Shown piece after piece: positions 57,032 to 63,504 of a DNA stretch of 64,000 nucleotides (position 1 is its first letter; the number at the start of each line of letters is the position of its first letter). The stretch is from a virus. The DNA lies in IMG/VR virus record IMGVR_UViG_3300047325_000181, positions 1-64,000 of that record; one strand, 5' to 3'. A model generated the notes under the pieces. That model searched no databases. It was not told the DNA's origin and was given only the letters and a program-made list of their open reading frames with translations. The position numbers were made by a program, and so were the translations under genes.

Positions 57032-57282
57032 GCGACTTGCTCCGTGGCCGGGAAGGCGATGCCGGTCCGCACCGGCGCGACTTTCCGGTCGCCCTGAATC
57101 AAATAGTCCAAGACCCGCTCTCTCATGCGCGGGTCTAAATCTTTGAGTTCGAGCCCGCGCGAACGAAACGCGCGCGCCCACTCGCGGATTTCGTAGAGGT
57201 CCCAAGCCGAGGCGCGAATGCCGTCATCGTAGAGCACGTTCAGCGCCATACGCCCGATAGGGTCAAGGTTGATTGCATGCAT
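57028..57282 (-). CDS. hypothetical protein, 84 aa
   Basis: The start at 57282 (MHAINLDPIG) is chosen for coding-like sequence; a ribosome-binding site is not clear. Helix-rich with basic C-terminus (YLIQGDRKVAPVRTG). No family recognised. Confidence 0.5.
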   Translation of the reverse strand: MHAINLDPIGRMALNVLYDDGIRASAWDLYEIREWARAFRSRGLELKDLDPRMRERVLDYLIQGDRKVAPVRTGIAFPATEQVA

Positions 57283-57310
57283 TCGACCCGCACCAAAGCC
57301 CTCTCCGGGC

Positions 57311-57526
57311 TCAGCGAGGGATGAACGTGAACGCAACCATGAGTCCAGCGCCGAGCCCAAGGAAGAATGCGTTAGCCAGAACGTGGACTCCCGCTGAGTC
57401 AAATCCGTCTTCGTCAGCATGTTGGTCGTTGACCTCGGCGTGAAGAGCGCGAGTGAGATTGACACCACCCAGGACCAGAAAGAAGACTGCGGCGATGGCG
57501 TCGAGGACGTGGAAGATGCCGCTCAC
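57311..57526 (-). CDS. two-span membrane protein, 71 aa
   Basis: GTG start overlapping the upstream stop (GTGA). Hydrophobic segments at residues about 5-20 (HVLDAIAAVFFLVLGGV) and 48-68 (LANAFFLGLGAGLMVAFTF) with an acidic loop. Function unknown. Confidence 0.6.
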   Translation of the reverse strand: MSGIFHVLDAIAAVFFLVLGGVNLTRALHAEVNDQHADEDGFDSAGVHVLANAFFLGLGAGLMVAFTFIPR

Positions 57527-57903
57527 TTGCGCAACGTGAGCGCGTTCGTTCCGTTGCGCGCCGCTGCGGCCAGTTGTTGCTGCTGCTGGAAGCGCTTGGC
57601 GTTCTGCTCGTCCGTGAAGCGATGCTTGTAGGTCAAGCGCGAGACGCAGTCGATTTTGCCCGGCGGGAAACCGATGTAGCGCCCGTCGGTCGAGAGGAAC
57701 GACACGTACTCGCCGCGCTGGAGCGCATCGAGCCCGGCGCATGCCTCTTCGTCGGTCACGGGGATGATAAGTGCAAGTTCGCCTGCGTTGATAGCGACAT
57801 AGCGAAAGGCCGGGTCTTCCATGTTGCGCTCGTGCTCGGCTTGGGCTTCGGCCTGCTCGGCCAGAATCTGGGCGGCTTTGTCCTCAGTGTCCAATGAGGT
57901 CAC
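57523..57903 (-). CDS. hypothetical protein, 126 aa
   Basis: Acidic helical N-terminus, beta middle (YVAINAGELALIIPVTDEEA), glutamine-rich helix near the C-terminus. It overlaps its upstream neighbour by 20 bases. No family recognised. Confidence 0.6.
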   Translation of the reverse strand: MTSLDTEDKAAQILAEQAEAQAEHERNMEDPAFRYVAINAGELALIIPVTDEEACAGLDALQRGEYVSFLSTDGRYIGFPPGKIDCVSRLTYKHRFTDEQNAKRFQQQQQLAAAARNGTNALTLRK

Positions 57904-58393
57904 CGTCCGTCATGGGGCGGAGCCACGACAGCGGAATCGAGCCGACATGGTCGCGCTCGACGACCGGCGTCGCCGAGGTGCCGTCGTAAATCGGCATCAG
58001 CGCCTCGACGAGCACCTTGACCGCATTCGAGGCGGTCGCGTTCTTCGGGGCCTGGATGTCGACGATGCGCGCGAGCCCCATGTTGCCGGAGCGCGCCTCG
58101 GTCTCGCCGGGGAGAATCGGGTAGACCTTCGCCATATCGCCGACGCGCCAGCCGCCCCACTTCTCGGCCGTCGCGGAGGACTCGAAGGTCCCGTCGAGCA
58201 GCGCATGCGGCACCGAGAACGTGATGTGGTAGACGTTGTTCTCGTCGCGCTCGTAGAAGGCTTTGGCGTCGAGGCGCTTGCCGTCGACGAACAGGCCGAG
58301 ATTGCGGCCTTCGAGCGCATCGGGCGTATCAGCAGCCGTGCGCAACGTGGGGATTCCCTTAGCTGACAAAATCGGCTCGTTTCTTGACAACAC
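57884..58393 (-). CDS. hypothetical protein, about 170 aa, start uncertain
   Basis: Beta-rich protein (NVYHITFSVPHALLDGTFES, GWRVGDMAKVYPILPGE, ARIVDIQAPKN). GTG at 58393 or TTG at 58369 could start it; neither has a good ribosome-binding site. The promoter TTGACT-N18-TATCAT at 58451-58480 points at it. Its 5' end is overlapped by the opposing operator promoter P9, so the two operons may interfere. Function unknown. Confidence 0.6.
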   Translation of the reverse strand: MLSRNEPILSAKGIPTLRTAADTPDALEGRNLGLFVDGKRLDAKAFYERDENNVYHITFSVPHALLDGTFESSATAEKWGGWRVGDMAKVYPILPGETEARSGNMGLARIVDIQAPKNATASNAVKVLVEALMPIYDGTSATPVVERDHVGSIPLSWLRPMTDGDLIGH

Positions 58394-58413
58394 TAGCGCG
58401 CTGCCATTATCAT
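58384..58413 (+). promoter_or_regulatory. promoter with AGCGCGCT operator (P9)
   Basis: TTGACA, 17-18 bases with TAGCGCGCTG, TTATCAT. It overlaps the start of the minus-strand gene and points at 58495-58803 with an 80-base leader. Confidence 0.65.
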
Positions 58414-58450
58414 CATTTGACTTAACGGACCGGCGGCCCGCTTCCTCGGA

Positions 58451-58480
58451 ATGATAGCGAGTCGCAACGCACAGAGTCAA
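58451..58480 (-). promoter_or_regulatory. promoter of the leftward 57028-58393 operon
   Basis: TTGACT, 18 bases, TATCAT on the minus strand, no AGCGCGCT core. It lies within the leader of the plus-strand operon from P9. Confidence 0.55.
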
Positions 58481-58494
58481 GGGGGCTCCCGAAA

Positions 58495-58803
58495 ATGATG
58501 ACTTCGACAGACGACGACATGATGCGCTGGATAAAGCGCTTTCCCGGCTATTGCACGTTTTGCAAGGGCGAAGGCGGCCACGAGTTTTACGAAAACCACG
58601 GTCTGCCGGGCCAAGGCGAGCGCCTCTTCGAGCCATGCGACGCGCTGCCCGAGTGCTACTGTCACCGCTGCGGCAAAGGCGACGCCGTCGACGTTGACCC
58701 GGCGGACGGGCAACCGGCGCCGTGTTCGTACTGCGGCTGGGCGAACGGGACCGGCGCCGACGACGTCATGCCGTCCCCGAGGTTCGTTCCCATCGACTTT
58801 TGA
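58495..58803 (+). CDS. zinc-finger protein with DnaJ-like cysteine pairs, 102 aa
   Basis: Four CxxC-type pairs (CTFCKGEGGHE, CHRCGKG, CSYCGW, plus CDALPEC) resemble the cysteine-rich region of DnaJ-type proteins. Acidic N-terminus. Its TGA stop lies inside the -35 of P10. A role in binding a host protein or RNA is possible but unshown. Confidence 0.65.
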   Translation: MMTSTDDDMMRWIKRFPGYCTFCKGEGGHEFYENHGLPGQGERLFEPCDALPECYCHRCGKGDAVDVDPADGQPAPCSYCGWANGTGADDVMPSPRFVPIDF

Positions 58804-58829
58804 CTTCCGCCCAAGCAGCGCGCTATACT
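58800..58829 (+). promoter_or_regulatory. promoter with AGCGCGCT core (P10), leaderless
   Basis: TTGACT, 18 bases, TATACT, seven bases to ATG at 58837. As in P2 the core abuts the -10 box. Confidence 0.65.
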
Positions 58830-58836
58830 TGGGAAG

Positions 58837-59148
58837 ATGAAACTCGGAGACGCCCTCACAAACCTGGCGTATATCGCCGCTGCACTGGCTCCAAGCAAGC
58901 CGTTGCCACCGCCGGAAGAGCCGCCGAAGCTCGGGGATATCATCTCGGGCTACACGGTCACGTCCACGGTCGCGGACCCGGATAGCGACTTGCTCTACCC
59001 GGACAGAGACGCCTACTGCCGTCGCTGCGGCCGGACGCTGAAGGTGGGGAAGTGGTCCGCGCTCGGCATCGGGCCCATCTGCGCCAAGAAGGAGGCAGGC
59101 GACCGGCAGACCCGCTTCCTCGATGCGCGCGGACGTGAACTCGAATGA
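58837..59148 (+). CDS. DUF6011-like zinc protein, 103 aa
   Basis: Hydrophobic N-terminal helix, proline-rich linker, then CRRCGRTLKVGKWSALGIGP and a fourth cysteine, the DUF6011 treble-clef pattern, shared with 24184-24636. Probably leaderless. ATGA overlap with the next gene. Confidence 0.65.
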   Translation: MKLGDALTNLAYIAAALAPSKPLPPPEEPPKLGDIISGYTVTSTVADPDSDLLYPDRDAYCRRCGRTLKVGKWSALGIGPICAKKEAGDRQTRFLDARGRELE

Positions 59149-59453
59149 AGCCCATCGTGCTCGACTTCCGGTACGAGAACCGCAACCCGCACGACACGTA
59201 CGCCCATAATTTCATCAGCCGCGGCGCCCCGGTCCCGGCGATGATATACGTGGTCGTGGTGGCCGCAGACTTCAGCGTGAGCGACGATGGCGTGACCCAG
59301 GCGACCATCCTGCCCCAAATCTTCGCAACCGAGGCCGAGGCGCGAGCCGTCGCCAAAGCGCTGCCGAGCGCGACCGGCGTCCTCGGCCTGGAGAGTCGCG
59401 TCCACTCCTTCAAGCTCGCCTTTGACTCTATCGAGGAGGCGCCGGTCTTCTAG
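59145..59453 (+). CDS. hypothetical protein, 102 aa
   Basis: ATGA overlap. Alternating beta/alpha (PAMIYVVVVAADFSVSDDG, TEAEARAVAKALPSATG). No recognised family. Confidence 0.6.
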   Translation: MKPIVLDFRYENRNPHDTYAHNFISRGAPVPAMIYVVVVAADFSVSDDGVTQATILPQIFATEAEARAVAKALPSATGVLGLESRVHSFKLAFDSIEEAPVF

Positions 59454-59468
59454 CCCAAGACCCTCGGC

Positions 59469-59684
59469 GTGACCAACGCCGAGTTCATCGCGTACTGTCA
59501 GGCGCGCGACGAGTGCCCCCGCAAGACCATCCTGGAGACCCCAGAAGGCCCCGTTGCCGAACTCAGCTTCCGCGACGGCACGGCCTTCTTTTTCTTTTGC
59601 GACGACCACATCGTCGAGGTGACCGGCCGCCAAGAAGTGACGGGGGTCCTCGTCCGGCACCGCCTCCAGGAGCCGATGAACTAG
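59469..59684 (+). CDS. hypothetical protein, 71 aa
   Basis: GTG start. NAEFIAYCQARDECPRKTIL followed by a compact beta part (FRDGTAFFFFCDDHIVEVTG). No family recognised. Ends just before P11. Confidence 0.55.
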   Translation: MTNAEFIAYCQARDECPRKTILETPEGPVAELSFRDGTAFFFFCDDHIVEVTGRQEVTGVLVRHRLQEPMN

Positions 59685-59693
59685 CCCTGCCTG

Positions 59694-59722
59694 TTGACAT
59701 TTCCAGCGCGCTAGTTTACACT
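59694..59722 (+). promoter_or_regulatory. promoter with AGCGCGCT operator (P11)
   Basis: TTGACA, 17 bases with CCAGCGCGCTAG, TACACT, then GGAGG ahead of 59743. Confidence 0.8.
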
Positions 59723-59742
59723 AGGGCTGGAGGTTGATTTTG

Positions 59743-59967
59743 ATGGCAGTGAACAAGGACGGTCGGAAAATCGTGGAGTGCCGGGGATGCGGCCAGGGCC
59801 AGCTTGTCTGGGTCCAGGCGCAGAGCGGCAAGTGGTATCTGACCAGCTTCCTCGCCAAATACGGTCAGCGGAAGCCGCACCGTTGCCCGCGGCCGAGACA
59901 GGTCGCCGAAGAGCCGGGCCTGCCCGCCTACGACAATGCCGGTCCGAGCAGCCTGGAGTGGGAGTAG
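59743..59967 (+). CDS. small zinc-ribbon protein, 74 aa
   Basis: CRGCGQGQLVWVQAQSGKWY followed by a later H-x-C (KPHRCPRPRQ) suggests a ribbon. GGAGG upstream. First gene after P11, before the large 59979 gene. Confidence 0.6.
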   Translation: MAVNKDGRKIVECRGCGQGQLVWVQAQSGKWYLTSFLAKYGQRKPHRCPRPRQVAEEPGLPAYDNAGPSSLEWE

Positions 59968-59978
59968 GCGCTGATTTT

Positions 59979-61547
59979 ATGATGACGTACGAATACGACG
60001 AGACGACCCCGGCCGAAGCCGCCGCCTACGAGAGCGACCAGGCCGAAGAACTCGCGGCGATGGAAGCCGCCAGGGACACCTTCACGTTCCCAGCCTACCG
60101 GCTCGCGGTCTTTGAAGAGACGTTCCTCGCGAAGATGAACAAGGTGGCCGCGAAGCTCGGGGTCGAGCCGGTCACGGTCGAGGTGCTGGAGCGCTTCGAG
60201 AAGCCGCGCGACATGGTGACCATCCTCGACGAAGCAGGCGTCCCGCACAAGGCCGTGACCGAGTTCACGGAGTGGGTCGAGTGGGTCACGGTCAAGGTGA
60301 CTGGCGTCTCCCCGAAGCTCGCGGGCTGGCAGTTCGCCGCCACGCTCGACCAGCGCGCGGAAGGCGTCAACCTGTTGCGCGTGTCTCCGGCCTTCGGCCA
60401 GGAGCTTCCCGAGCGCTTTCGGACGACCGACCAGCACTGCGACCACTGCCAGAAAATCCGCAACCGGGCCGAAGTGTTCGTGCTCTTCAACGAAGAGAAG
60501 AACGAGTTCGTCCAGGTCGGACGGCAGTGCGTCAAAGAGTTCCTCGGCGGCACGGACCCGGCGCAAATCGCGCAGTGGCTCGAATACCTCGGCGACATGG
60601 AAGCCGCCTTCGAGTCGAGCGATGAAGAGTTCGAGGGCCGCTTCGGCGGTTCTCCCGAGCCCCGCTACGAAGCGCTCGACGTGCTGACGTGGGCGGCGGT
60701 CGCGACGCGGGTGTACGGGTTCTGCAGCAAAGGCGCTGCCTACAACAACCCGAGCGTCCGCTCGACGGCCGACCGGGTCGAGGTGCGGCTCTCCGGCAAG
60801 GACGAGTACCTGAAGAAGCGCTGGGGCGGCCCAGACGGCACGAAGTCCGGCTTGCTGGAGCACGAAGTGACCGAGGCCGACAAGGCGCTCGCGAGCGGCG
60901 TGTTCGAGTACGTGGCCGGTCTCAAAGGCCAGAGCGACTACGAGTACAACCTCAAGACGCTCTTCAAGACGCTCGACAAAGTGAAGCCGAAGGACTTCGG
61001 CATGGTCTGCTCCGCCGTGGGGAGCTACCAGAAGTTCCTCGGTCTCCAGGCGCAGTGGGAAATCGAGCGGGCCCAGCGTGAGGCGCAAATGGCCGGAAAG
61101 ACGGCCGCGGCGTTCGTCGGCGAAGTGGGCGGCCGGTACGCGGCGCTCCTGAAGCTGGTCGCAACGAAAGAGTTCGCGAGCGACGGCTACGGGTACGGCG
61201 ACACCGGGAAGCGGACGCTCGTGACCTTCCTCGACGAGAGCGGGAACGTGCTGAAGTGGTTCACAGGCGACCTCGCCGGAACGAAGTTCAACGTCGAGCC
61301 GGGCACGACGCTCGACCTGGCCTTCACGGTCAAGAAACACGACGAGTACAAGGGCGAGAAGCAAACGATGCTCTCGCGGGTCGGAGCGCCGCCGAAGAAG
61401 CGCCCTCCGGCCCCGCAGGTCTCGCTCCCGCGCGGCCACGCCGCTCCGCTCGAACCCTCGACGCACGAGCCCGAAGAGTACGACCGCGCCGGAGACGACC
61501 CGGTCGGGGTTCAGGTGAACGCCCACGGCGACCCCATCAACCTATGA
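59979..61547 (+). CDS. large hypothetical protein with zinc motif and OB-like C-terminal domain, 522 aa
   Basis: Residues 25-120 alpha/beta; about 155-200 carry CDHCQKIRNRAEVFVLFNEE and GRQCVKEFLG, a zinc site like that of phage DUF6011-type proteins. About 380-460 is an OB-like domain (RTLVTFLDESGNVLKWFTG, TTLDLAFTVKKHDEYKGEKQ) suggestive of nucleic-acid binding; proline-rich C-terminus. Two ATGs at the start, AGTAGG upstream. Possibly a DNA- or RNA-binding protein made early after infection. Confidence 0.65.
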   Translation: MMTYEYDETTPAEAAAYESDQAEELAAMEAARDTFTFPAYRLAVFEETFLAKMNKVAAKLGVEPVTVEVLERFEKPRDMVTILDEAGVPHKAVTEFTEWVEWVTVKVTGVSPKLAGWQFAATLDQRAEGVNLLRVSPAFGQELPERFRTTDQHCDHCQKIRNRAEVFVLFNEEKNEFVQVGRQCVKEFLGGTDPAQIAQWLEYLGDMEAAFESSDEEFEGRFGGSPEPRYEALDVLTWAAVATRVYGFCSKGAAYNNPSVRSTADRVEVRLSGKDEYLKKRWGGPDGTKSGLLEHEVTEADKALASGVFEYVAGLKGQSDYEYNLKTLFKTLDKVKPKDFGMVCSAVGSYQKFLGLQAQWEIERAQREAQMAGKTAAAFVGEVGGRYAALLKLVATKEFASDGYGYGDTGKRTLVTFLDESGNVLKWFTGDLAGTKFNVEPGTTLDLAFTVKKHDEYKGEKQTMLSRVGAPPKKRPPAPQVSLPRGHAAPLEPSTHEPEEYDRAGDDPVGVQVNAHGDPINL

Positions 61548-61558
61548 AAGGACCCTAG

Positions 61559-62158
61559 ATGACACTCGAAGACAGCCTGAACGAACTCGGCGCGGCGTTC
61601 CAAATCGCCCCGCTCGCGCACCGCGGCCAGACGCGCGCCGACGGCGTGACCCCCTACATCTTCCATCCGATGCGCGTCGAGCAACTCGTGGCCTTTTGGG
61701 GAGCCAAAGACTTGGACTTGCTTCCGTGGGAGCCGCGCACCGAGGAGCTTCTCCGTATGCGGGCCGCGGCGCTCATGCACGACGTCGTCGAGGACACGAC
61801 GTATTCACTCGAAACGCTCGATGGGTTTGGCTTCAGTCACGAGCTTCTCGACCTCGTCGACCTGCTGACGAAACCCGACAACGGACCGGCCGGGCCGGAC
61901 TACTACAAGCGCATCGCAACGAGCCGGGAAGCGCTCGTCGTCAAGTGCGCCGACCGCTGCACGAACCTCGAAGACGCCATCAAAAGCGTCAAAGCGGGAG
62001 ACGGCATCGAGCGCTGGCGGGCGTACGCCGAGAAGACGGAGCGTGATGTGCTCCCCCTCTACGAAGAAATCGAGTGGAGCGACCTCCACTGGGAACTCGT
62101 CGAACGGCTGACGTTCCTAAACTACGCCCTAGATGCGGTCAGCCGGGTCCGCCTTTAA
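61559..62158 (+). CDS. HD-family (p)ppGpp hydrolase-like protein (MESH1/SpoT type)
   Basis: A 199-residue HD-domain protein with the ordered motifs of SpoT/MESH1 hydrolases: AHRGQTRADGVTPYIFHP (residues 20-37), ALMHDVVEDT (71-80, HDxxED) and KCADRCTNLED (129-139). The glutamate-aspartate pair after HD is the mark of hydrolase activity; there is no synthetase domain. It would remove the 3' pyrophosphate from alarmones and so blunt the stringent response. Starts 9 bases after the previous stop, AAAGGA upstream. Substrate is inferred. Confidence 0.8.
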   Translation: MTLEDSLNELGAAFQIAPLAHRGQTRADGVTPYIFHPMRVEQLVAFWGAKDLDLLPWEPRTEELLRMRAAALMHDVVEDTTYSLETLDGFGFSHELLDLVDLLTKPDNGPAGPDYYKRIATSREALVVKCADRCTNLEDAIKSVKAGDGIERWRAYAEKTERDVLPLYEEIEWSDLHWELVERLTFLNYALDAVSRVRL

Positions 62159-62440
62159 GGCGCTGACGTCGGCGCGCTTCAGTAGCTCCGTCCAGAGGTA
62201 GTCGTTGCGCTCACGCAGGCGCTCGATGTCCTCTTCCCGGAGCTTCACCTTGTCGCGCAGTGCCTCGTTCTCCGCGATACGGCCTTCCGCCAGCGACTGC
62301 CAAACGGCGGTCGCTTCGTGCATGTCCGCCACCCGCTTGTCACGGTAGCGAGCAATCGTCGCAAGGACGGCCGCAACGGCGCCTCCGACCGACATGAGCG
62401 GCACGAGGAAGGCGTTGATGTACGGTGACAACTCGGGCAC
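62129..62440 (-). CDS. membrane protein with coiled coil, 103 aa
   Basis: GTG start after GAGGACAGG. N-terminal span (INAFLVPLMSVGGAVAAVL) followed by a long charged coiled coil (residues about 35-90). Topology fits an inner-membrane spanin or holin-associated protein. Its 3' end overlaps the convergent HD gene by 30 bases. Confidence 0.55.
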   Translation of the reverse strand: MPELSPYINAFLVPLMSVGGAVAAVLATIARYRDKRVADMHEATAVWQSLAEGRIAENEALRDKVKLREEDIERLRERNDYLWTELLKRADVSALKADPADRI

Positions 62441-62484
62441 GGGCCTGTCCTCGCATTATTAGGAAGCGCTGCTAAGTACCACGT

Positions 62485-62637
62485 TCAGGCCCGGGGCAAG
62501 AAACTCTCTTTCTCCCTTGTCAACATCGCCTCGATGCGCTGGTTCGTGTACCAAACCGAGATGAGGACACTGACGAGCGTGGCAATCATGCCGACGATGA
62601 CATCCCCCGAACTGCAAATCGACGAGAAGGTGGCCAT
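62485..62637 (-). CDS. small membrane protein, 50 aa
   Basis: ATG with GGGGAG upstream. One hydrophobic segment (VIVGMIATLVSVLISVWY) and a charged C-terminus. Together with the next gene downstream it may be a lysis-type pair; not proven. Confidence 0.5.
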   Translation of the reverse strand: MATFSSICSSGDVIVGMIATLVSVLISVWYTNQRIEAMLTREKESFLPRA

Positions 62638-62704
62638 AAGTCAAACACTCCCCAAGAAACCAGAGTCTCGGAGTTCTCAATTCTGACTAACGAGTAGCAG
62701 TTCC

Positions 62705-63052
62705 CTACCCCGAGCGCCGCCCGATGTGCCAGCCGTGCTCCTTGCACGGGTACGGCGCCGCCCAGGACTCGTTCATGTCAAGGACGACCTGCCAGGCTTC
62801 ATCATAGGTCGCGAAGGCGACCTTCGGGTTGCCGGTCTTCTTGTTGACGCACTGCGCGGTCGTCGTGATTTGGTGCCAGCACTGGTGCTTCTCGCACTTC
62901 CAGACGCGCGCAGCCACGCCCGCCGCCGCTTCCGCGTCGTCGCGCGCCGCATACGAAATGAGGTGGTCGCAGTCGGGCTCTACCTGGAGCTTCCGAAAGC
63001 GGGCCCAGTCACGAAACCTTTTTGCCGGGACCATTGACGCATTCCATTGCAT
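62705..63052 (-). CDS. hypothetical protein, 115 aa
   Basis: Basic N-terminus with DWARFRKLQVEPDC, C-terminal region rich in H, C and W (CEKHQCWHQ, CKEHGWHIG), perhaps zinc-binding. It overlaps the MazG-like gene by 44 bases, so the true start may lie further in. Function unknown. Confidence 0.5.
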   Translation of the reverse strand: MQWNASMVPAKRFRDWARFRKLQVEPDCDHLISYAARDDAEAAAGVAARVWKCEKHQCWHQITTTAQCVNKKTGNPKVAFATYDEAWQVVLDMNESWAAPYPCKEHGWHIGRRSG

Positions 63053-63401
63053 GACGCCCGGTATGCTTGTAGTCCAAGCAGAAGCTGCAAATGCGGAAAT
63101 AGTCCGCCAGCATCATTGCGAAGTTCGCAACATCAGCGCACTCGCATGCGACGGCCTCGGCTTGCGCGGCGTCGGGAAACGCCTCCCAGGACTCGTTCAT
63201 CTTCGCAATGGCCTCCTGAAGCTCGACGAACTCTTCGCGCAGACGGGCGATGAGGTACGGAGCCGTTATCTTCAGGTCGAGCCAGTGCCCCTTGTGGAGA
63301 TTCTTCAGCATCTTGAAGCGCATGACTTCCGTGATGTAAGCGAGCGCTTCGTCGACGTCGTCGGCCGTAACCGGCGTGTCGGCTATCCGTGATGTACTCA
63401 T
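63009..63401 (-). CDS. MazG-like nucleotide pyrophosphohydrolase
   Basis: Start at 63401 (MSTSRIADTP) with GGAGGA upstream. All-helical; EEFVELQEAIAK and ECADVANFAMMLAD correspond to the ExxE and ExxD metal-binding motifs of MazG/dUTPase-like enzymes. These cleave nucleoside triphosphates and some forms act on alarmones. Neighbour to the HD hydrolase, though on the other strand. Confidence 0.6.
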   Translation of the reverse strand: MSTSRIADTPVTADDVDEALAYITEVMRFKMLKNLHKGHWLDLKITAPYLIARLREEFVELQEAIAKMNESWEAFPDAAQAEAVACECADVANFAMMLADYFRICSFCLDYKHTGRHAMECVNGPGKKVS

Positions 63402-63419
63402 GGGTCCTCCGTAAGTCAA

Positions 63420-63425
63420 AGTATA
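63420..63425 (-). promoter_or_regulatory. extended -10 (TGG-TATACT) before the MazG-like gene
   Basis: Minus strand GTGGTATACT, 18 bases from the ATG at 63401, followed by GGAGGA. The same GTGGTATACT string precedes 44225-44416. No clear -35. Confidence 0.4.
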
Positions 63426-63504
63426 CCACGGCCATCAAGGAAGGTCTAGGAGTGAACGAAGTCGGAGTTACTCACAGGACGCTTGCTAGTTGAGGTCTTC
63501 GTTT

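Noticed and set aside
59928-61526. Minus-strand open frame of 532 codons
   Set aside because: Mirror of the 59979-61547 gene; composition typical of antisense of GC-rich coding DNA, no recognised domain.
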